Assembly (NCBI RefSeq): GCF_018137965.1
Contig: NZ_CP073100.1
Location: 3,545,754 to 3,609,753 of the forward strand
Reading direction: 5' to 3'
DNA: 64,000 nt
DNA from: Luteolibacter ambystomatis
GTDB taxonomy: Bacteria; Verrucomicrobiota; Verrucomicrobiia; Verrucomicrobiales; Akkermansiaceae
Shown here piece by piece: positions 8,464 through 18,569 of this stretch. The position numbers and the translations under genes were made by a program. Position 1 is the stretch's first letter; each line of letters opens with the position of its first letter. The notes below the pieces were generated by a model, which made no database searches, was not told the origin of the DNA, and saw only the letters and a list, made by a program, of their open reading frames with translations.

Positions 8464-10773
8464 ATGAAACCGAAGTCCAATCTCCGCACCGCACCAACCA
8501 CGCGGGAGATGCTGGCGCTCAGCGCCTTTCTCGCCACCGGCACCGCCCTCGCCGCAGACGCTCCGGCCCAACCCGAGCCCAAGAAGGACGAAAAGAAAAA
8601 GGACGGCGAAACCCAGCAATCGCTGGGAGACATGGTCGTCGAGGCCGTCCGCCAGTCCCTTTACAAGCCGGAGAAGCTTCAAACCATGAAGTACACGGTG
8701 CCGCTGCGGGATGTGCCGCAGACCGTGACCGTGGTGCCGAAGGAAGTGATCCGCGAGCAGAACGCCTCCACCCTCCGCGATGTGCTCCGCAACGTGCCGG
8801 GCATCAGCATGCAGGCCGGTGAAGGCGGCGGCGGTCCGGCCGGTGACAACCTCGCGATCCGCGGCTTCGCGGCGCGCTCGGACATTTTCGTCGATGGCAT
8901 CCGCGATACCGCCGGCGGCGGTTACATCCGCGACCCCTTCAACTTCGAACAGGTGGAAGTCACCAAGGGTCCGTCCTCCTCGAATGCGGGCCGTGGTTCC
9001 ACCGGTGGTTCCGTGAACATCGCCACCAAGACCCCGCACCTCGGCAACAACTACGATGTGATGCTGGGCGGCGGCTCCGACGATTACTTCCGTGGCACCT
9101 TCGACGTGAACCAGGAAATCCCGGGCCTCCAGAGAGCCGCATTCCGCTTGAACGGAGTGTATCACAACCAGGACATCCCGGGCCGTGACTTCGTGAACCA
9201 GGAGCGCTGGGGTATCGCCCCCTCGCTGGCCTTCGGCCTCGGCACGGACACCCGCTTCACTCTCAGCTATTCCCACCTCGATCAGGACAACGTGCCGGAC
9301 TACGGCATCCCCTGGGTGAGCCGCGCGAAGGCCACCGGCCTCGGCATCGCCCCGGGCATCCCGCCCGTCGATTTCGACACCTACTACGGCAACCTGAACC
9401 GCGACTACGAGGAAACCGTCACCGACATCGTGACCGCGGTGTTCGAGCACGATTTCAACGACAAGCTGAAGCTGCGCAACACCACCCGCTTCGGCGTCAA
9501 TGACCGCGACTCCGTGACGACCGCGCCGCGCTTCGTGAACGGCACCAACGCCTCCACCGCGCTCAACCAGCAGTTCCAGTCCCGCGACCAGGTCGACACC
9601 GCGATCTCGAACCAGACCGAAATCCGCTACGATTTCGAGACCGGCACGCTGAAGCACGAAATGGTCGGCGGCCTTGAGTTCGACAAGGAGATCTCGAAGA
9701 ACCGCGGCCGCGCGATGCTACTGCCGAACGGCACCACCGCTCCCGCTCCGGTCGTCGATCTCTTCCACCCGAACCCGTGGGCGCCCTACACCGGCGTCCT
9801 CAGCTACACCGGTGCCGTCACTACCGTGGAAGTGGACACGGTCAGCGCCTACCTGTTCGACACGATCAAGTTCAACCGGCAGTGGGAACTCAGCGGTGGC
9901 CTGCGCTGGGATCACCTCGAAACCCAGTATGACTCGATCGCACCACAAAGCGCGCAGTCCCTCGCCGCCGGCAACCTGCCTTACGAGTCCCACGGCTTCG
10001 GCAACGATCTGCTGAGCTACCGCGCCGCGCTGGTTTACAAGCCGCAGGAGAACGGTTCCATCTACCTCGGCTACGGCACCTCGTTCAACGCCTCGTCCGA
10101 GAACCTCGCCTACATCGCCCACCCGATCCGCTTCCCGTTCGGCACCACCAACCCGAACAGCACACTGAGCCTGCTCGGCGCCGATCCGGAGAAAAACAAC
10201 ACGATCGAGCTCGGCACGAAGTGGGAGTTCTTCAATGACAAGCTGATGGTCACCGGCGCGCTCTTCCGCACCGACAAGACCAATGCCCGCACCACCGACC
10301 CGGTGGATCCCTCCGTGGTGACCCTCACCGGCGAACAGCAGGTGCAGGGCTTCGAACTCGGCTTCACCGGCCAGATCACGGACAAGTGGCGCATCATGGG
10401 TGGCTACACCCACCTCGACAGCGAGGTGAAGAAGTCGCTCGTGGCCGCTGAAATCGGCTCCGAACTCAGCAACACGCCGGACGATTCCTTCAGCCTCTGG
10501 ACCGTCCATGAGCTGCCGTTCAAGATCGAAGCCGGCCTCGGCGTCCAGTATGTGGGTGCGCGTTTCAACAGCACGAATGCAACCACCCGCCAGGAAGCCC
10601 CCGACTACGTCCTCGTGGACGGCATGCTCGGCTACAAGCTGAACGATCACGTCTCCTTCCGCCTGAACGCCTACAACCTCGGCGACAAGGACTACATCGA
10701 TCGTGTTGGTGGCGGCCACTTCGTCCCAGGCCAAGGCCGCTCGTTCGTCTTCAGCACGAACTTCACGTTCTAA
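8464..10773 (+). CDS. TonB-dependent siderophore receptor, copy 2
   Basis: A 769-residue paralogue of the gene at 6049. I chose the ATG at 8464 because MKPKxxL...TREM aligns with the start of the first receptor; the open frame extends 45 codons upstream, through the Fur-like site. It has a signal segment, a Lys-rich linker ([11 protein letters not shown]), the plug motifs [31 protein letters not shown] and IFVDGIRD, a long beta-barrel, and a C-terminal Phe (NFTF). The tandem arrangement and shared regulatory palindrome suggest duplication followed by divergence towards a different ferric siderophore. It is transcribed with or just before the PiuC-like gene. Confidence 0.9.
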   Translation: MKPKSNLRTAPTTREMLALSAFLATGTALAADAPAQPEPKKDEKKKDGETQQSLGDMVVEAVRQSLYKPEKLQTMKYTVPLRDVPQTVTVVPKEVIREQNASTLRDVLRNVPGISMQAGEGGGGPAGDNLAIRGFAARSDIFVDGIRDTAGGGYIRDPFNFEQVEVTKGPSSSNAGRGSTGGSVNIATKTPHLGNNYDVMLGGGSDDYFRGTFDVNQEIPGLQRAAFRLNGVYHNQDIPGRDFVNQERWGIAPSLAFGLGTDTRFTLSYSHLDQDNVPDYGIPWVSRAKATGLGIAPGIPPVDFDTYYGNLNRDYEETVTDIVTAVFEHDFNDKLKLRNTTRFGVNDRDSVTTAPRFVNGTNASTALNQQFQSRDQVDTAISNQTEIRYDFETGTLKHEMVGGLEFDKEISKNRGRAMLLPNGTTAPAPVVDLFHPNPWAPYTGVLSYTGAVTTVEVDTVSAYLFDTIKFNRQWELSGGLRWDHLETQYDSIAPQSAQSLAAGNLPYESHGFGNDLLSYRAALVYKPQENGSIYLGYGTSFNASSENLAYIAHPIRFPFGTTNPNSTLSLLGADPEKNNTIELGTKWEFFNDKLMVTGALFRTDKTNARTTDPVDPSVVTLTGEQQVQGFELGFTGQITDKWRIMGGYTHLDSEVKKSLVAAEIGSELSNTPDDSFSLWTVHELPFKIEAGLGVQYVGARFNSTNATTRQEAPDYVLVDGMLGYKLNDHVSFRLNAYNLGDKDYIDRVGGGHFVPGQGRSFVFSTNFTF

Positions 10774-10812
10774 GACCTCTTCGTTTCATCTGACATACGG
10801 TTGCTCCGAAAC

Positions 10813-10845
10813 GGCTCCGCCTCTCTTGCGAGGGGCGGGGCCTTT
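10813..10845 (+). terminator. Terminator-like hairpin after TonB receptor 2
   Basis: GGCTCCGCCTCT pairs (with G-U pairs) with AGGGGCGGGGCC and is followed by TTT. It resembles the hairpin after receptor 1, so it was probably copied with the duplication. Confidence 0.5.
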
Positions 10846-10891
10846 CAGGTGCCGGGACTTCGTTTCCACTTCATCCGCAGCATCCTCCCAC

Positions 10892-11572
10892 ATGATCCTC
10901 TGCATCCCCGACGTCCTCACCTCCGAACAGGTGTCCGAAGCGCGCGCGCTGCTGGATGCAGCTGAGTGGGCGGATGGCAAAACCACCGCCGGCTACCAGG
11001 CCAGCCAGGTGAAGGACAACATGCAGCTCCCGCCGAACCATCCGGTGGCGCGGCAGGTGGGCGAGTGGATTCTCCGGGCGCTCTCCACCAATCCGCTGTT
11101 CATGTCCGCGGCGCTGCCGCTGCATTTCCTGCCGCCGATGTTCAACCGCTACTCCGGCGGCCAGCAGTTCGGCACCCATGTGGATGGCGCGATCCGCCAG
11201 ATCCCCGGCACCAGCCATCGCATCCGCACCGATCTCTCCTGCACGCTGTTCTTCGCCGCACCGGAGGAATACGACGGCGGAGAACTCATCATCGAGGACA
11301 CCTACGGCAGCAAGAGCGTGAAGCTCCCGCCGGGCCACATGGTGCTGTATCCCTCCACCAGCCTGCACCACGTCACGCCGGTGACGCGCGGCACGCGGTT
11401 GTGTTCCTTCTTCTGGCTCCAGAGCCTGATCCGTGACGACCAGCGGCGCTCGATGATGTTCGACATGGATGTCGCCATCCAGCGGCTGGCCGCGGACGTG
11501 CCCGGGCATCCCTCCGAAGTCGCCCTCACCGGCGTCTATCACAACCTGCTCCGCCAGTGGGCCGAGATGTGA
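10892..11572 (+). CDS. PKHD-type Fe(II)/2-oxoglutarate-dependent hydroxylase (PiuC/YbiX-like)
   Basis: A 226-residue protein from the ATG at 10892; the frame is open upstream, but this start gives the standard PiuC length. Iron ligands are visible at H96 and D98 (HVDG) and H159 (SLHHVTP), with R169 in VTRGTR as the 2-oxoglutarate anchor, at the spacing expected for YbiX/PiuC. The family is repeatedly found beside TonB siderophore receptors and is thought to help handle imported siderophores. Here it follows receptor 2 directly, which fits that role. The exact substrate is not known. Confidence 0.9.
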   Translation: MILCIPDVLTSEQVSEARALLDAAEWADGKTTAGYQASQVKDNMQLPPNHPVARQVGEWILRALSTNPLFMSAALPLHFLPPMFNRYSGGQQFGTHVDGAIRQIPGTSHRIRTDLSCTLFFAAPEEYDGGELIIEDTYGSKSVKLPPGHMVLYPSTSLHHVTPVTRGTRLCSFFWLQSLIRDDQRRSMMFDMDVAIQRLAADVPGHPSEVALTGVYHNLLRQWAEM

Positions 11573-11606
11573 TGGAAAAATCCCGTTTTGCCGCAACCGG
11601 AACCAT

Positions 11607-11624
11607 CTACTAAGGTTCTAGTAG
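11607..11624. promoter_or_regulatory. BlaI-operator-like palindrome before the PepSY gene
   Basis: CTACTA-AGGTTC-TAGTAG is a perfect 6-6-6 inverted repeat 76 bases before the PepSY start. BlaI/MecI-type repressors bind TACTA/TAGTA-like dyads. A related half-degenerate copy sits upstream of the BlaI-type gene at 19673. The link is inference. Confidence 0.4.
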
Positions 11625-11699
11625 GAGTAACGGGCAGCCTCCCGATCCGCCCTGTCCGGAGGCCGCCCCCCGATTGAAAACCGAAGATCGTCATTTCCC

Positions 11700-13460
11700 A
11701 TGGTTCATCCCACCCTCCGCCGCTGTTTGTTCTGGGCCCACCTCGCCACCGGTGTCATCGCCGGATTGGTCATTCTCATCCTCGCCGTCACCGGCATCCT
11801 GATGTCGTTCGAGACACAGGTCATCGGCCGTGCCGAGTCGAAGATCGTCACATCGAAAGCGCCTGTCTCGGGCACGCCCGCAGGCCCCGAGGAACTGGTG
11901 GAAGCCTACAAGGCCTCCGGTCTTCCCGGCCGCCCGACCACGCTGGTCATTTCCTCCGATCCGGAAGATCCCGCCATCTTCCAGGCAGGCCGCGAGGGAC
12001 GCCAGTTGTTCCATCCGACCACCAAGGAATCGCTCGGCAAGGGAGCGGAGGGTACCCGCCGCTTCTTCCAGATCGCCGTCTCGCTCCACCGTTGGCTGAC
12101 GTGGCCCGCCCAGCGTGCCGAAGGCCAGGGACAACAGGGACAAGGTGGTCCGGGTCGCGAAGGCATGGGCATGGCCCAGCGCGGCGAAGGCGGCCAAGGT
12201 CAGGGCCCGCAGGCCCAGGCGCCCGGTGGTGCTCGTGGCGAGAGCGGTCAAAGCCGCCCCCCGGGCGCTCAGGGCGAAAGCCCGGGAGAAGGCCGCAACC
12301 AACCCCTCACCTGGCGCAATGTCGGCGGCCAGATCACCATGGCGTCCACGCTGGTCTTCGGCTTCCTGCTGGTGAGCGGTCTGGTGCTGTGGATTCCCCG
12401 CAAGTTTTCGAAGAAGGCCTTCAAGGCGGTCATGGTGCCGCAAACACGACTCAAGGGCCGCGCCCGCGATTGGAACTGGCACAACCTCGCCGGTTTCTGG
12501 GCCGCGCCGCTGCTGCTGCTGGTGATCGTCACCGGCACGATCATGGGCTACCCATGGGCGAATCGCCTGATGTTCAAAGCCGTGGGTGAAGAACCACCGG
12601 TACGCCAAGGTCCGGGTGGCGGTGAAGGTGGCGGTGGTGCCCGCGAAGGCGCGGGTCAGGGCGAAGGCCGCCCGCCATCCGAGGGTGGCGGCGAGCGCCG
12701 TCGCTTCCGTGGTGAAGGCGGAGAACAGGCCCAAGGTGAAGGCGGCGAGCGTCGCGAACGCGGTCCGCGCCCCGAAGGTGCTCAAATCGCTGGCGGTGAC
12801 AACGCGGGTGCCGAAGGTGGCGAACGCCGCCGCCCTCGCGGAGAAGGCGATGAGCAAGCCCAAGGTGAAGGTGGTGAGCGTCGTGAGCGCGGCCCGCGGC
12901 CCGAAGGCGCACAAGCCGCCGGTGGCGGGAACGCAGGTGCCGATGGCGGAGAGCGCCGTCGCCCACGTGGTGAGGGTGCCGAAGGTGGTGGCATGGCCAT
13001 GGGTGGCGAGCGTCGCGGACGCGGCGGCCAGCAGGATACCCGCCCCATCGTCGCAACCGGTCTCAACCAGGCACTCGCAGCGGCCAAGCAGGATCTGCCG
13101 GCATGGGAAACCATCACGCTTGATCTCCCCGGCGATACCACCAAGCCCGTCACCGCTACCGTAACGGACGCCGGCCGCGGCCGCCCCGACCGCCGCGTGA
13201 AGCTCACGATCGATCGCGAGACCATGGCGGTGACCGCGCGTGAGAACAGCTTCGAAAAGCTCACCACCGGCGGCAAGATGCGCCAGTTCGTGCGCTGGCT
13301 GCACACCGGTGAAGCCGGTGGTGCCTTCGGTCAGTTCCTCGCCGCGCTGGGTTGCGTCTCCGCCGTCGTGCTGGTCTATACCGGCTTCGCCCTCGCGTGG
13401 CGCCGCCTGGCAGGCATGATCAAGAACAAGCGCGCGAAGAAGAAGGAATCCGCCGCGTGA
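11700..13460 (+). CDS. PepSY-associated membrane protein with low-complexity repeat insert
   Basis: A 586-residue protein of the PepSY_TM type, often encoded with siderophore receptors and thought to aid reductive iron release or periplasmic processing. Visible segments are TM1 near residues 10-37 (HLATGVIAGLVILILAVTG), TM2 near 215-235, TM3 near 262-285 (HNLAGFWAAPLLLLVIVTG) and a last TM near 540-565. Two long Gly/Gln/Arg/Glu-rich insertions interrupt it: residues about 138-200, and about 300-445, the latter containing a 43-residue tandem repeat. It lies at the end of the iron block. The inserts are unusual for the family and should be disordered. Confidence 0.75.
   Translation: MVHPTLRRCLFWAHLATGVIAGLVILILAVTGILMSFETQVIGRAESKIVTSKAPVSGTPAGPEELVEAYKASGLPGRPTTLVISSDPEDPAIFQAGREGRQLFHPTTKESLGKGAEGTRRFFQIAVSLHRWLTWPAQRAEGQGQQGQGGPGREGMGMAQRGEGGQGQGPQAQAPGGARGESGQSRPPGAQGESPGEGRNQPLTWRNVGGQITMASTLVFGFLLVSGLVLWIPRKFSKKAFKAVMVPQTRLKGRARDWNWHNLAGFWAAPLLLLVIVTGTIMGYPWANRLMFKAVGEEPPVRQGPGGGEGGGGAREGAGQGEGRPPSEGGGERRRFRGEGGEQAQGEGGERRERGPRPEGAQIAGGDNAGAEGGERRRPRGEGDEQAQGEGGERRERGPRPEGAQAAGGGNAGADGGERRRPRGEGAEGGGMAMGGERRGRGGQQDTRPIVATGLNQALAAAKQDLPAWETITLDLPGDTTKPVTATVTDAGRGRPDRRVKLTIDRETMAVTARENSFEKLTTGGKMRQFVRWLHTGEAGGAFGQFLAALGCVSAVVLVYTGFALAWRRLAGMIKNKRAKKKESAA
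12687..12995 (+). repeat. 129-bp in-frame tandem repeat inside the PepSY gene
   Basis: Units start at 12687, 12816 and 12945 (2.4 copies of 129 bp). Each encodes 43 residues beginning GGERRR and containing GGERRERGPRPEGAQ. The copies differ by scattered substitutions and keep the frame. Confidence 0.85.
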
Positions 13461-13507
13461 CCTTCACCGGGAGTGGCTCCTCGAAAAAAGAAGCCATTCC
13501 TTGAGGC

Positions 13508-14233
13508 TCACAAATACTCCTTCAGCCACGCATCCACCTCTTCGATGATCCGCGGATAGCTCGTCTCATCGAAGACGTGGTCCGCGCCATCGATCTCCAC
13601 GAGGTGCTTGTCGCATTGTGCGGCGGCATAGGCATCCTCGCTGTCGAGCACCGGGATGATGTCATCCTGCGAGCCATGGATCAGCAACCACGGCACCTCG
13701 ATCTCCGCAGCCACATCGAGCGTGTCGCCGATGGCCTGGAGATCCGCCACATACACCTTCGAAAGCGGGAAGTCCGGGTCCTCCCACATCACACCCTCCC
13801 CGGGCACGATGTCATCGAACTCACGCTCGACGAAATTCGCCGTGTAAACCATCCCGGAAAGCGTGACCAGCACCCGGATGCGCGCATCGGCCGCCGTGGT
13901 GATCACGCCCACCGCGCCGCCCATGCTGTGACCGCAGTAGGCGATTCGGACACCTTCCGGCAGCGCGTCGAGCAGATCGGCGAGGTCCTCGGTTTCCTTC
14001 GTGATGGTAACATCCTCGAAACGCCCTTCGGAGCCACCGCTACCCGTGTAGGAAATTCGCAAGCACGGCCAGCCGCGCTTCGACAAACCCTCGGCGAGAG
14101 CGATGAGCAGCGGGCGATCCTTGTTGCCGGTGAGGCCGTGTCCGAGCACGAGCAGCACATCCTCGCGCGGCGCGGAGTGGAATGAAGTATCGATACGTTC
14201 GCCGAGGCGGTTGCGGAATTCGGGAAGATTCAT
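13508..14233 (-). CDS. Alpha/beta hydrolase
   Basis: A 241-residue cytoplasmic protein from the ATG at 14233. The nucleophile elbow GHSMGG puts the catalytic Ser at 103. The acid is D190 or D191 in HGSQDD, and the His is H219 in GADHVF. LGHGLTGNKD supplies the oxyanion region. This is the family of serine-aminopeptidase-like or dienelactone-hydrolase-like esterases; the substrate cannot be told. It lies 18 bases downstream of the dehydrogenase gene at 14252-15139 on the same strand, so the two probably form an operon. It is convergent with the PepSY gene. Confidence 0.85.
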   Translation of the reverse strand: MNLPEFRNRLGERIDTSFHSAPREDVLLVLGHGLTGNKDRPLLIALAEGLSKRGWPCLRISYTGSGGSEGRFEDVTITKETEDLADLLDALPEGVRIAYCGHSMGGAVGVITTAADARIRVLVTLSGMVYTANFVEREFDDIVPGEGVMWEDPDFPLSKVYVADLQAIGDTLDVAAEIEVPWLLIHGSQDDIIPVLDSEDAYAAAQCDKHLVEIDGADHVFDETSYPRIIEEVDAWLKEYL

Positions 14234-14251
14234 GGGATCAAATCGGATCAA

Positions 14252-15139
14252 TCAGGCGGAGCGCCCGGGGAAAGTGATTTCGGCGATGCCGGACTTGTCG
14301 AGTTCGCCCAGATCGAGATCGATCAAGCGGCGGTATTGGGCCTCGGTGGCGCGGGAAAGCGGAACATCCACGCCCGCCTCCGCGGCGAGCGCATTGGCGA
14401 TGCCGCTGTCCTTCGCGGCGTGGCTGGCGGAGAAAAAGCAATCGTGCTCGCGGGCGATCATGTCATCGCCATCGGTTTCCAGCACGCGGGAGTTCGCACC
14501 GGTCTGGGAAAACACTTCCTTGAGCATCTGGAGATCAAGACCAAGCGCGGCACCAAGACCCAGCCCTTCGGCGAGGCCCGCGGTGTTGATGTTCATCACC
14601 ATGTTCACCAGTGCCTTCACCTTCGCGGCCTGACCAACACCGCCGACGTGGCGCAACGAGGCAGAGAGATCCTTCAGGATCGGCTCCACCCGGGCGAACG
14701 TCTCGGCATCGCCGCCGACCATCAGATACAGCGTGCCATTGCGGGCCTGGGTGATGCTGGAGGCCATACAGGCTTCGAGCGCGGACGCACCCGCCGCTTC
14801 GCATGCGGCGGAAATCTCCTGATGCACCGCCGGGCTCACTGTGGCGCAGTTCATGAACACCTTGCCGGTCGCATTGGTGAGAAGGGTATCGCCTTCCTTC
14901 GCAAAAATCCCGCGCATCGCAGCGTCGTCCGTGACCACCGTGATCACCAGATCGGCGGAGGCAGCCGTCTCCGCCAGAGTCGAAGGCGCGCCACAACCCA
15001 GCTCGGTCGCCAGCCCCTGGGCCACCTCATGTTTCACATCATACACCGCGCTCACGGTGTGGCCGGTGTCCTTCAAGCGGCGGGCCATGTTCGCGCCCAT
15101 GCGCCCCACGCCCACCACCGCGATCGTTTCGATTTTCAC
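14252..15139 (-). CDS. NAD(P)-dependent beta-hydroxyacid dehydrogenase (3-HIBADH/6PGDH-like)
   Basis: About 295 residues from a GTG at 15139 that places the dinucleotide-binding motif at the usual position (VVGVGRMGANM, residues 8-18); an ATG at 15175 is the alternative. The family oxidises or reduces beta-hydroxyacids such as 3-hydroxyisobutyrate, tartronate semialdehyde or glyoxylate. The catalytic Lys is K173 in GVGQAAK. The substrate motif usually written APVSGG is replaced by ACMASSI here, so the specificity may be unusual. It is co-oriented and nearly contiguous with the alpha/beta hydrolase downstream. Confidence 0.8.
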   Translation of the reverse strand: MKIETIAVVGVGRMGANMARRLKDTGHTVSAVYDVKHEVAQGLATELGCGAPSTLAETAASADLVITVVTDDAAMRGIFAKEGDTLLTNATGKVFMNCATVSPAVHQEISAACEAAGASALEACMASSITQARNGTLYLMVGGDAETFARVEPILKDLSASLRHVGGVGQAAKVKALVNMVMNINTAGLAEGLGLGAALGLDLQMLKEVFSQTGANSRVLETDGDDMIAREHDCFFSASHAAKDSGIANALAAEAGVDVPLSRATEAQYRRLIDLDLGELDKSGIAEITFPGRSA

Positions 15140-15209
15140 GCCGCGATGATGGCGCAGGAACCCGTGGCTGTCCACGTCCGGAATGCATTCTCCGTGACTC
15201 TGACTGGTG

Positions 15210-15338
15210 GCTGGAGTCGTAAGACTTCAGGTTGGATCGAGAAACGGAGTTGCCTGCGCGTCCAGTCGGCCGACGCGCACCCGTAAACCATGCGGTGGAA
15301 GGGTGGATTGACCCCGCCTGAAGTCTCACGACTCCAGC
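15210..15338. repeat. Intergenic palindromic element (family A)
   Basis: Arms of 22 bp, GCTGGAGTCGTAAGACTTCAGG-like at 15210-15231 and its inverse at 15317-15338, enclose about 85 bp. Two mismatched positions separate the arms. It lies between the dehydrogenase and the DEAD-box gene and contains no ORF of note. Confidence 0.75.
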
Positions 15339-15357
15339 TACGTGGCAGAGACGCGGC

Positions 15358-17037
15358 TCAACGGCCGTGACCACGGGTGCGGTCTCCCGGACCGCGGTCG
15401 TAATCGAGGATGAACGGACGGCCGCGCAGCTTGATTCCCTTCACCACCTGGAGCAGGCGCTCGGCGTGTTCGGAGCGCACGTCGATGCGGCTGTGCTTGT
15501 CGAAAAGCTTGATGTGACCGATCGAGCCCTGCGGCAGACCGGCTTCGTTGTAAAGCATGCCGACGATCTCGCCGGGGCGGACGCCATGCATCTTTCCGAG
15601 CGAGAAGAACAGCGGAGTCATGTCTGCATCATCGCCACGCGGCGCGCGCTCGCGGGGTTCACGCGGCTCGCGCACCGGGCGCTCGCCCGGACGGCGGCGC
15701 TCGCGCGGCTCCTCGCGGTCCTCGGCGATCTCGCCGAACTCGCGGCCGCTGGATTCACGCAGCATGGTGAAAAGGACGCTCGCCACATCGGTGGGCGTAA
15801 AGCCCTGCTCGAGCAGGCGGTCCATCTGGTCCTGATACGAATTGAACTTCGACTCGGTGAGACGCTCCTTCACTTCCTCGAAAAGCTGGTCGGCGAGCTT
15901 GCCCTCCACCTGCTCCTGCGAGGGCACGCGCTCACGGCGGATCGGGTGGCGCGTGTAGCGCTCGATCATTTCCAAACGGTGGATTTCGCGGCCGAAGACG
16001 AAGCTCACGGCGCGGCCGCTGCGACCTGCACGGCCGGTGCGGCCGATGCGATGCACGTAGTCTTCCGGATCCTGCGGCAGATCGTAGTTGAACACCGCCT
16101 CGATGTCCTCGACATCCAGACCGCGCGCGGCCACGTCGGTGGCGACGAGCACTTCGATGATGCCATCGCGGAAACGCTTCAGCACGCGCTCGCGCATCTG
16201 CTGGGTGATATCGCCGTGCAAACGGTCGGCGGAATAGCCGCGGGCCAGCAGCGCTTCGGTACACTCGTCCACCGCGCGCTTGGTATTGCAGAAAATGATG
16301 GCGAGCTTCGGTGCCTCCATGTCGAGCAGGCGGGAGATCACCTCCACCTTCGAGCGCTCGCGCACCTCGATGCACGACTGGTCGATGGTCGAGACGGTCA
16401 TCGCCTTCTGCTCCACCTTCACCGTCTTCGGATCACGGCCGAAGTGCTCGATCAGGCGCTTCACGCCCGGGCTCATCGTCGCGGAGAAGAACAACGTCTG
16501 GCGCTCCTTCGGCAGCGCGGCGAGCATTTCCTCCATCTCCTCACGGAAACCGAGATCAAGCATGCGGTCCGCCTCATCCAGCACCACGTGGGCGATCTGG
16601 GAAGTATCGAAGGAACCACGGCGGACGTGATCGAGCAGGCGGCCCGGCGTGCCCACCACGATGTGGGCGCCATCGCGCAACGCGCGGAGCTGGCGGTCCA
16701 TCGGCGCGCCACCATAGACCGGCACCGCGCGCAGACCGCGCATCTTCGCACCCAAGCGGTGAACCTCTTCGCACACCTGCACCGCGAGTTCGCGGGTCGG
16801 GCAGACCATCAGCGCCTGCGGCGCGTAAGTCTGGAGATTGATTTTCGCCAGCACCGGAAGGGCGAAGGCCGCGGTCTTGCCGGAGCCGGTCTGCGAAAGA
16901 CCGAGCATGTCCGAGCCGGTCAGGGCGACCGGAATCGAAAGCGCCTGGATCGGAGAGGGACGCTCGAACCCGAGGGATTCAACAGCGGCGAGCAATTCCT
17001 CGGGAAGGCCGAGTTCGGAGAAGGGAGGCGTATCCAT
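15358..17037 (-). CDS. DEAD-box ATP-dependent RNA helicase with DbpA-type RNA-binding domain
   Basis: A 559-residue protein from the ATG at 17037. The motifs run in order: Q motif (FERPSPIQ), motif I (SQTGSGKT), PTRELA, DEAD (VLDEADRM), SAT (FSATM), and [11 protein letters not shown]. After the two RecA domains comes an Arg/Glu/Pro-rich linker ([12 protein letters not shown]) and a C-terminal DbpA/CsdA-type RNA-binding domain ([10 protein letters not shown]). Such helicases remodel rRNA or mRNA structure during ribosome assembly or cold growth. The ORF can be extended 43 codons upstream, but the added residues are not family-like. Confidence 0.9.
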   Translation of the reverse strand: MDTPPFSELGLPEELLAAVESLGFERPSPIQALSIPVALTGSDMLGLSQTGSGKTAAFALPVLAKINLQTYAPQALMVCPTRELAVQVCEEVHRLGAKMRGLRAVPVYGGAPMDRQLRALRDGAHIVVGTPGRLLDHVRRGSFDTSQIAHVVLDEADRMLDLGFREEMEEMLAALPKERQTLFFSATMSPGVKRLIEHFGRDPKTVKVEQKAMTVSTIDQSCIEVRERSKVEVISRLLDMEAPKLAIIFCNTKRAVDECTEALLARGYSADRLHGDITQQMRERVLKRFRDGIIEVLVATDVAARGLDVEDIEAVFNYDLPQDPEDYVHRIGRTGRAGRSGRAVSFVFGREIHRLEMIERYTRHPIRRERVPSQEQVEGKLADQLFEEVKERLTESKFNSYQDQMDRLLEQGFTPTDVASVLFTMLRESSGREFGEIAEDREEPRERRRPGERPVREPREPRERAPRGDDADMTPLFFSLGKMHGVRPGEIVGMLYNEAGLPQGSIGHIKLFDKHSRIDVRSEHAERLLQVVKGIKLRGRPFILDYDRGPGDRTRGHGR

Positions 17038-17192
17038 ACACTTGACGGGGTTCGGCAGCCCCGAGCGATGACAGCGCCAGGCGACCAAAGAAAGCCGGAA
17101 AACCTGTTCACTCCGGCGGGGCGCGGAGACTGACCCGCTTTTTCCGCGTGGCAAGAACGAAAACACCCCGCCGGGAAAGTCCCGGAAACGCC

Positions 17193-18032
17193 TTATTCCA
17201 GCGTCTCGCGCAGCTCGGCGATCAGCGCGGCATCCTCATCCTGCTTCATGCCGGCGAAGGATGAGGCCAGATTCAGCAGCACGCGGTTCAGGATCGCACC
17301 CGGCTCGGCGGGATACTTCAGTGCCTCGCGCTGTTCGCGGCCCAGCTCCGGATGTGCGGCCAGCAGCGAGGCGAGGTGGTGGCGTTTCCCATTGTCAAAG
17401 CAGTCCACGATCACCGGCTGGCCGTCATCCTGGATGCGGCACAGGAAGTGTCCCGGGAAGCCAACGCCGGTGACATCCAGATCCAGCCGCCGCGCGGTGA
17501 AAAGGTAGATCAGGCACAGCCCGATCGGGTTCGACGTGCCCGCTTCGATCACGAACGAGAGATCCGAATTACGCGGGTCGTAGTAGGATTCCTTGTTGCC
17601 GCGGAAGCGTCCGGTTTCGAACAGGAACTGCCGCAGCGCCTCCTCCGAATCCGCCGCGTCGTTTTCCTCCGCTTCTTCCGCGAGCAGATCGAGGGCATCG
17701 GACAGGGACTGGCGGATGGTCACACCATCGTGGAGGAAATCGGAAAGCAACCGCAGCAGGTATTCGAGCTGGTCCCAGTCATCGCCGAGTCCGCCCGATG
17801 GCATCGCCCACTCCGTGCGCAGCGTCTCGCGCCGGGCGGGCAGCAGCAGATTCGAAAGCAGTTCTCGCTCGGCGGCGGTTCCTTCCCAGCCCAGCTCCGC
17901 CAGTGATTCGCTCACATCACCTTCACCCGCCGCCAGCCGCTCGGCGACCCGCGCGCGGATCTCCGGTGTCTCGTCATCGAGCAACCGCAACAACACGGAC
18001 AGCTCCGTCGTGGCGAGGGCAGGACCATTCAT
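17193..18032 (-). CDS. SirB1-like transglutaminase-fold protein
   Basis: A 279-residue protein from the ATG at 18032; the upstream open stretch looks non-coding. The central segment, [29 protein letters not shown] followed by [14 protein letters not shown], matches the Transglut_core2 (SirB1/COG2912) family: NPIxLxxxY then GxxxPGHFL. The family is widespread and its function is poorly understood; a structural or peptidase-like role has been suggested. An N-terminal helical region (residues 1-120) precedes the fold. It is upstream of the DEAD-box gene on the same strand, with about 155 bases between. Confidence 0.75.
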   Translation of the reverse strand: MNGPALATTELSVLLRLLDDETPEIRARVAERLAAGEGDVSESLAELGWEGTAAERELLSNLLLPARRETLRTEWAMPSGGLGDDWDQLEYLLRLLSDFLHDGVTIRQSLSDALDLLAEEAEENDAADSEEALRQFLFETGRFRGNKESYYDPRNSDLSFVIEAGTSNPIGLCLIYLFTARRLDLDVTGVGFPGHFLCRIQDDGQPVIVDCFDNGKRHHLASLLAAHPELGREQREALKYPAEPGAILNRVLLNLASSFAGMKQDEDAALIAELRETLE

Positions 18033-18294
18033 GGCAATCGAGCTTGGGGGTGAAGAGAGGAAGGAAGGATCAGCGACCGGTTTGGGACGATCACCATCCA
18101 AACGCATCATCGCAGAAATTCCCGAAGCGCGCCATGCGTCGTTTCCCGTAGGTTGACAAGTGCGGAACCTTGCCCAGGAGCGGCGGCACCAATCCTGCCT
18201 CTGCCGGTCATCACCCGGAAACGCCTCGTCTCTTTGCCCGATCAATCTGATGATCGGATTGACCCATCACCGCAATGAACGGGCACTCTCCATG

Positions 18295-18482
18295 TGGAGT
18301 GCGGCGAAGCATCGCCGCTTTCAGCACGGAAGAGAATCAACGGGGACGTAGTGGGTCTTTGGGAAGAATACTTGGGCCAGTGCAGAGATGGCTATGGGAC
18401 ATCGAAATCGTTCCGCAACGCAGATATACCTGCCGACGATGGCTCGTCTCCGCCCAAAGCGGCGATGCCTCGCCGCACTCCA
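18295..18482. repeat. 188-bp element with 28-bp terminal inverted repeats (family B, copy 1)
   Basis: TGGAGTGCGGCGAAGCATCG at 18295 is inverted at 18455-18482 with few mismatches. The arms are themselves palindromic (GGCGAxGCxTCGCC). The interior has no convincing coding content. A second copy with the same termini is at 42603-42793. The size and structure suggest a MITE or REP-like element. The rest of the 18033-18569 gap holds nothing I can assign. Confidence 0.75.
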
Positions 18483-18526
18483 TATGAGGTACCTTCGCAG
18501 GACGGCCCCTTCCACATCCACCGCAC

Positions 18527-18550
18527 AAAAAGGGCTCCCTAGTGGGAGCC
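18527..18550 (-). terminator. Terminator after tRNA-Val
   Basis: On the minus strand GGCTCCCA-CTAG-GGAGCC is followed by CTTTTT, directly downstream of the tRNA. Confidence 0.8.
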
Positions 18551-18569
18551 TGAATCATTGAGCGGGAAA

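Noticed and set aside
6031..9657. 1208-codon open frame on the minus strand opposite the TonB receptors
   Set aside because: It is antisense to two clear receptor genes, crosses their intergenic Fur site, and its translation is Val/Gly/Asp-rich without any family pattern. It is caused by strong third-position GC bias.
11691..13304. 537-codon minus-strand open frame opposite the PepSY gene
   Set aside because: The plus-strand product has transmembrane helices and family motifs. The minus frame is an Ala/Thr/Leu-rich mirror of the repeat.
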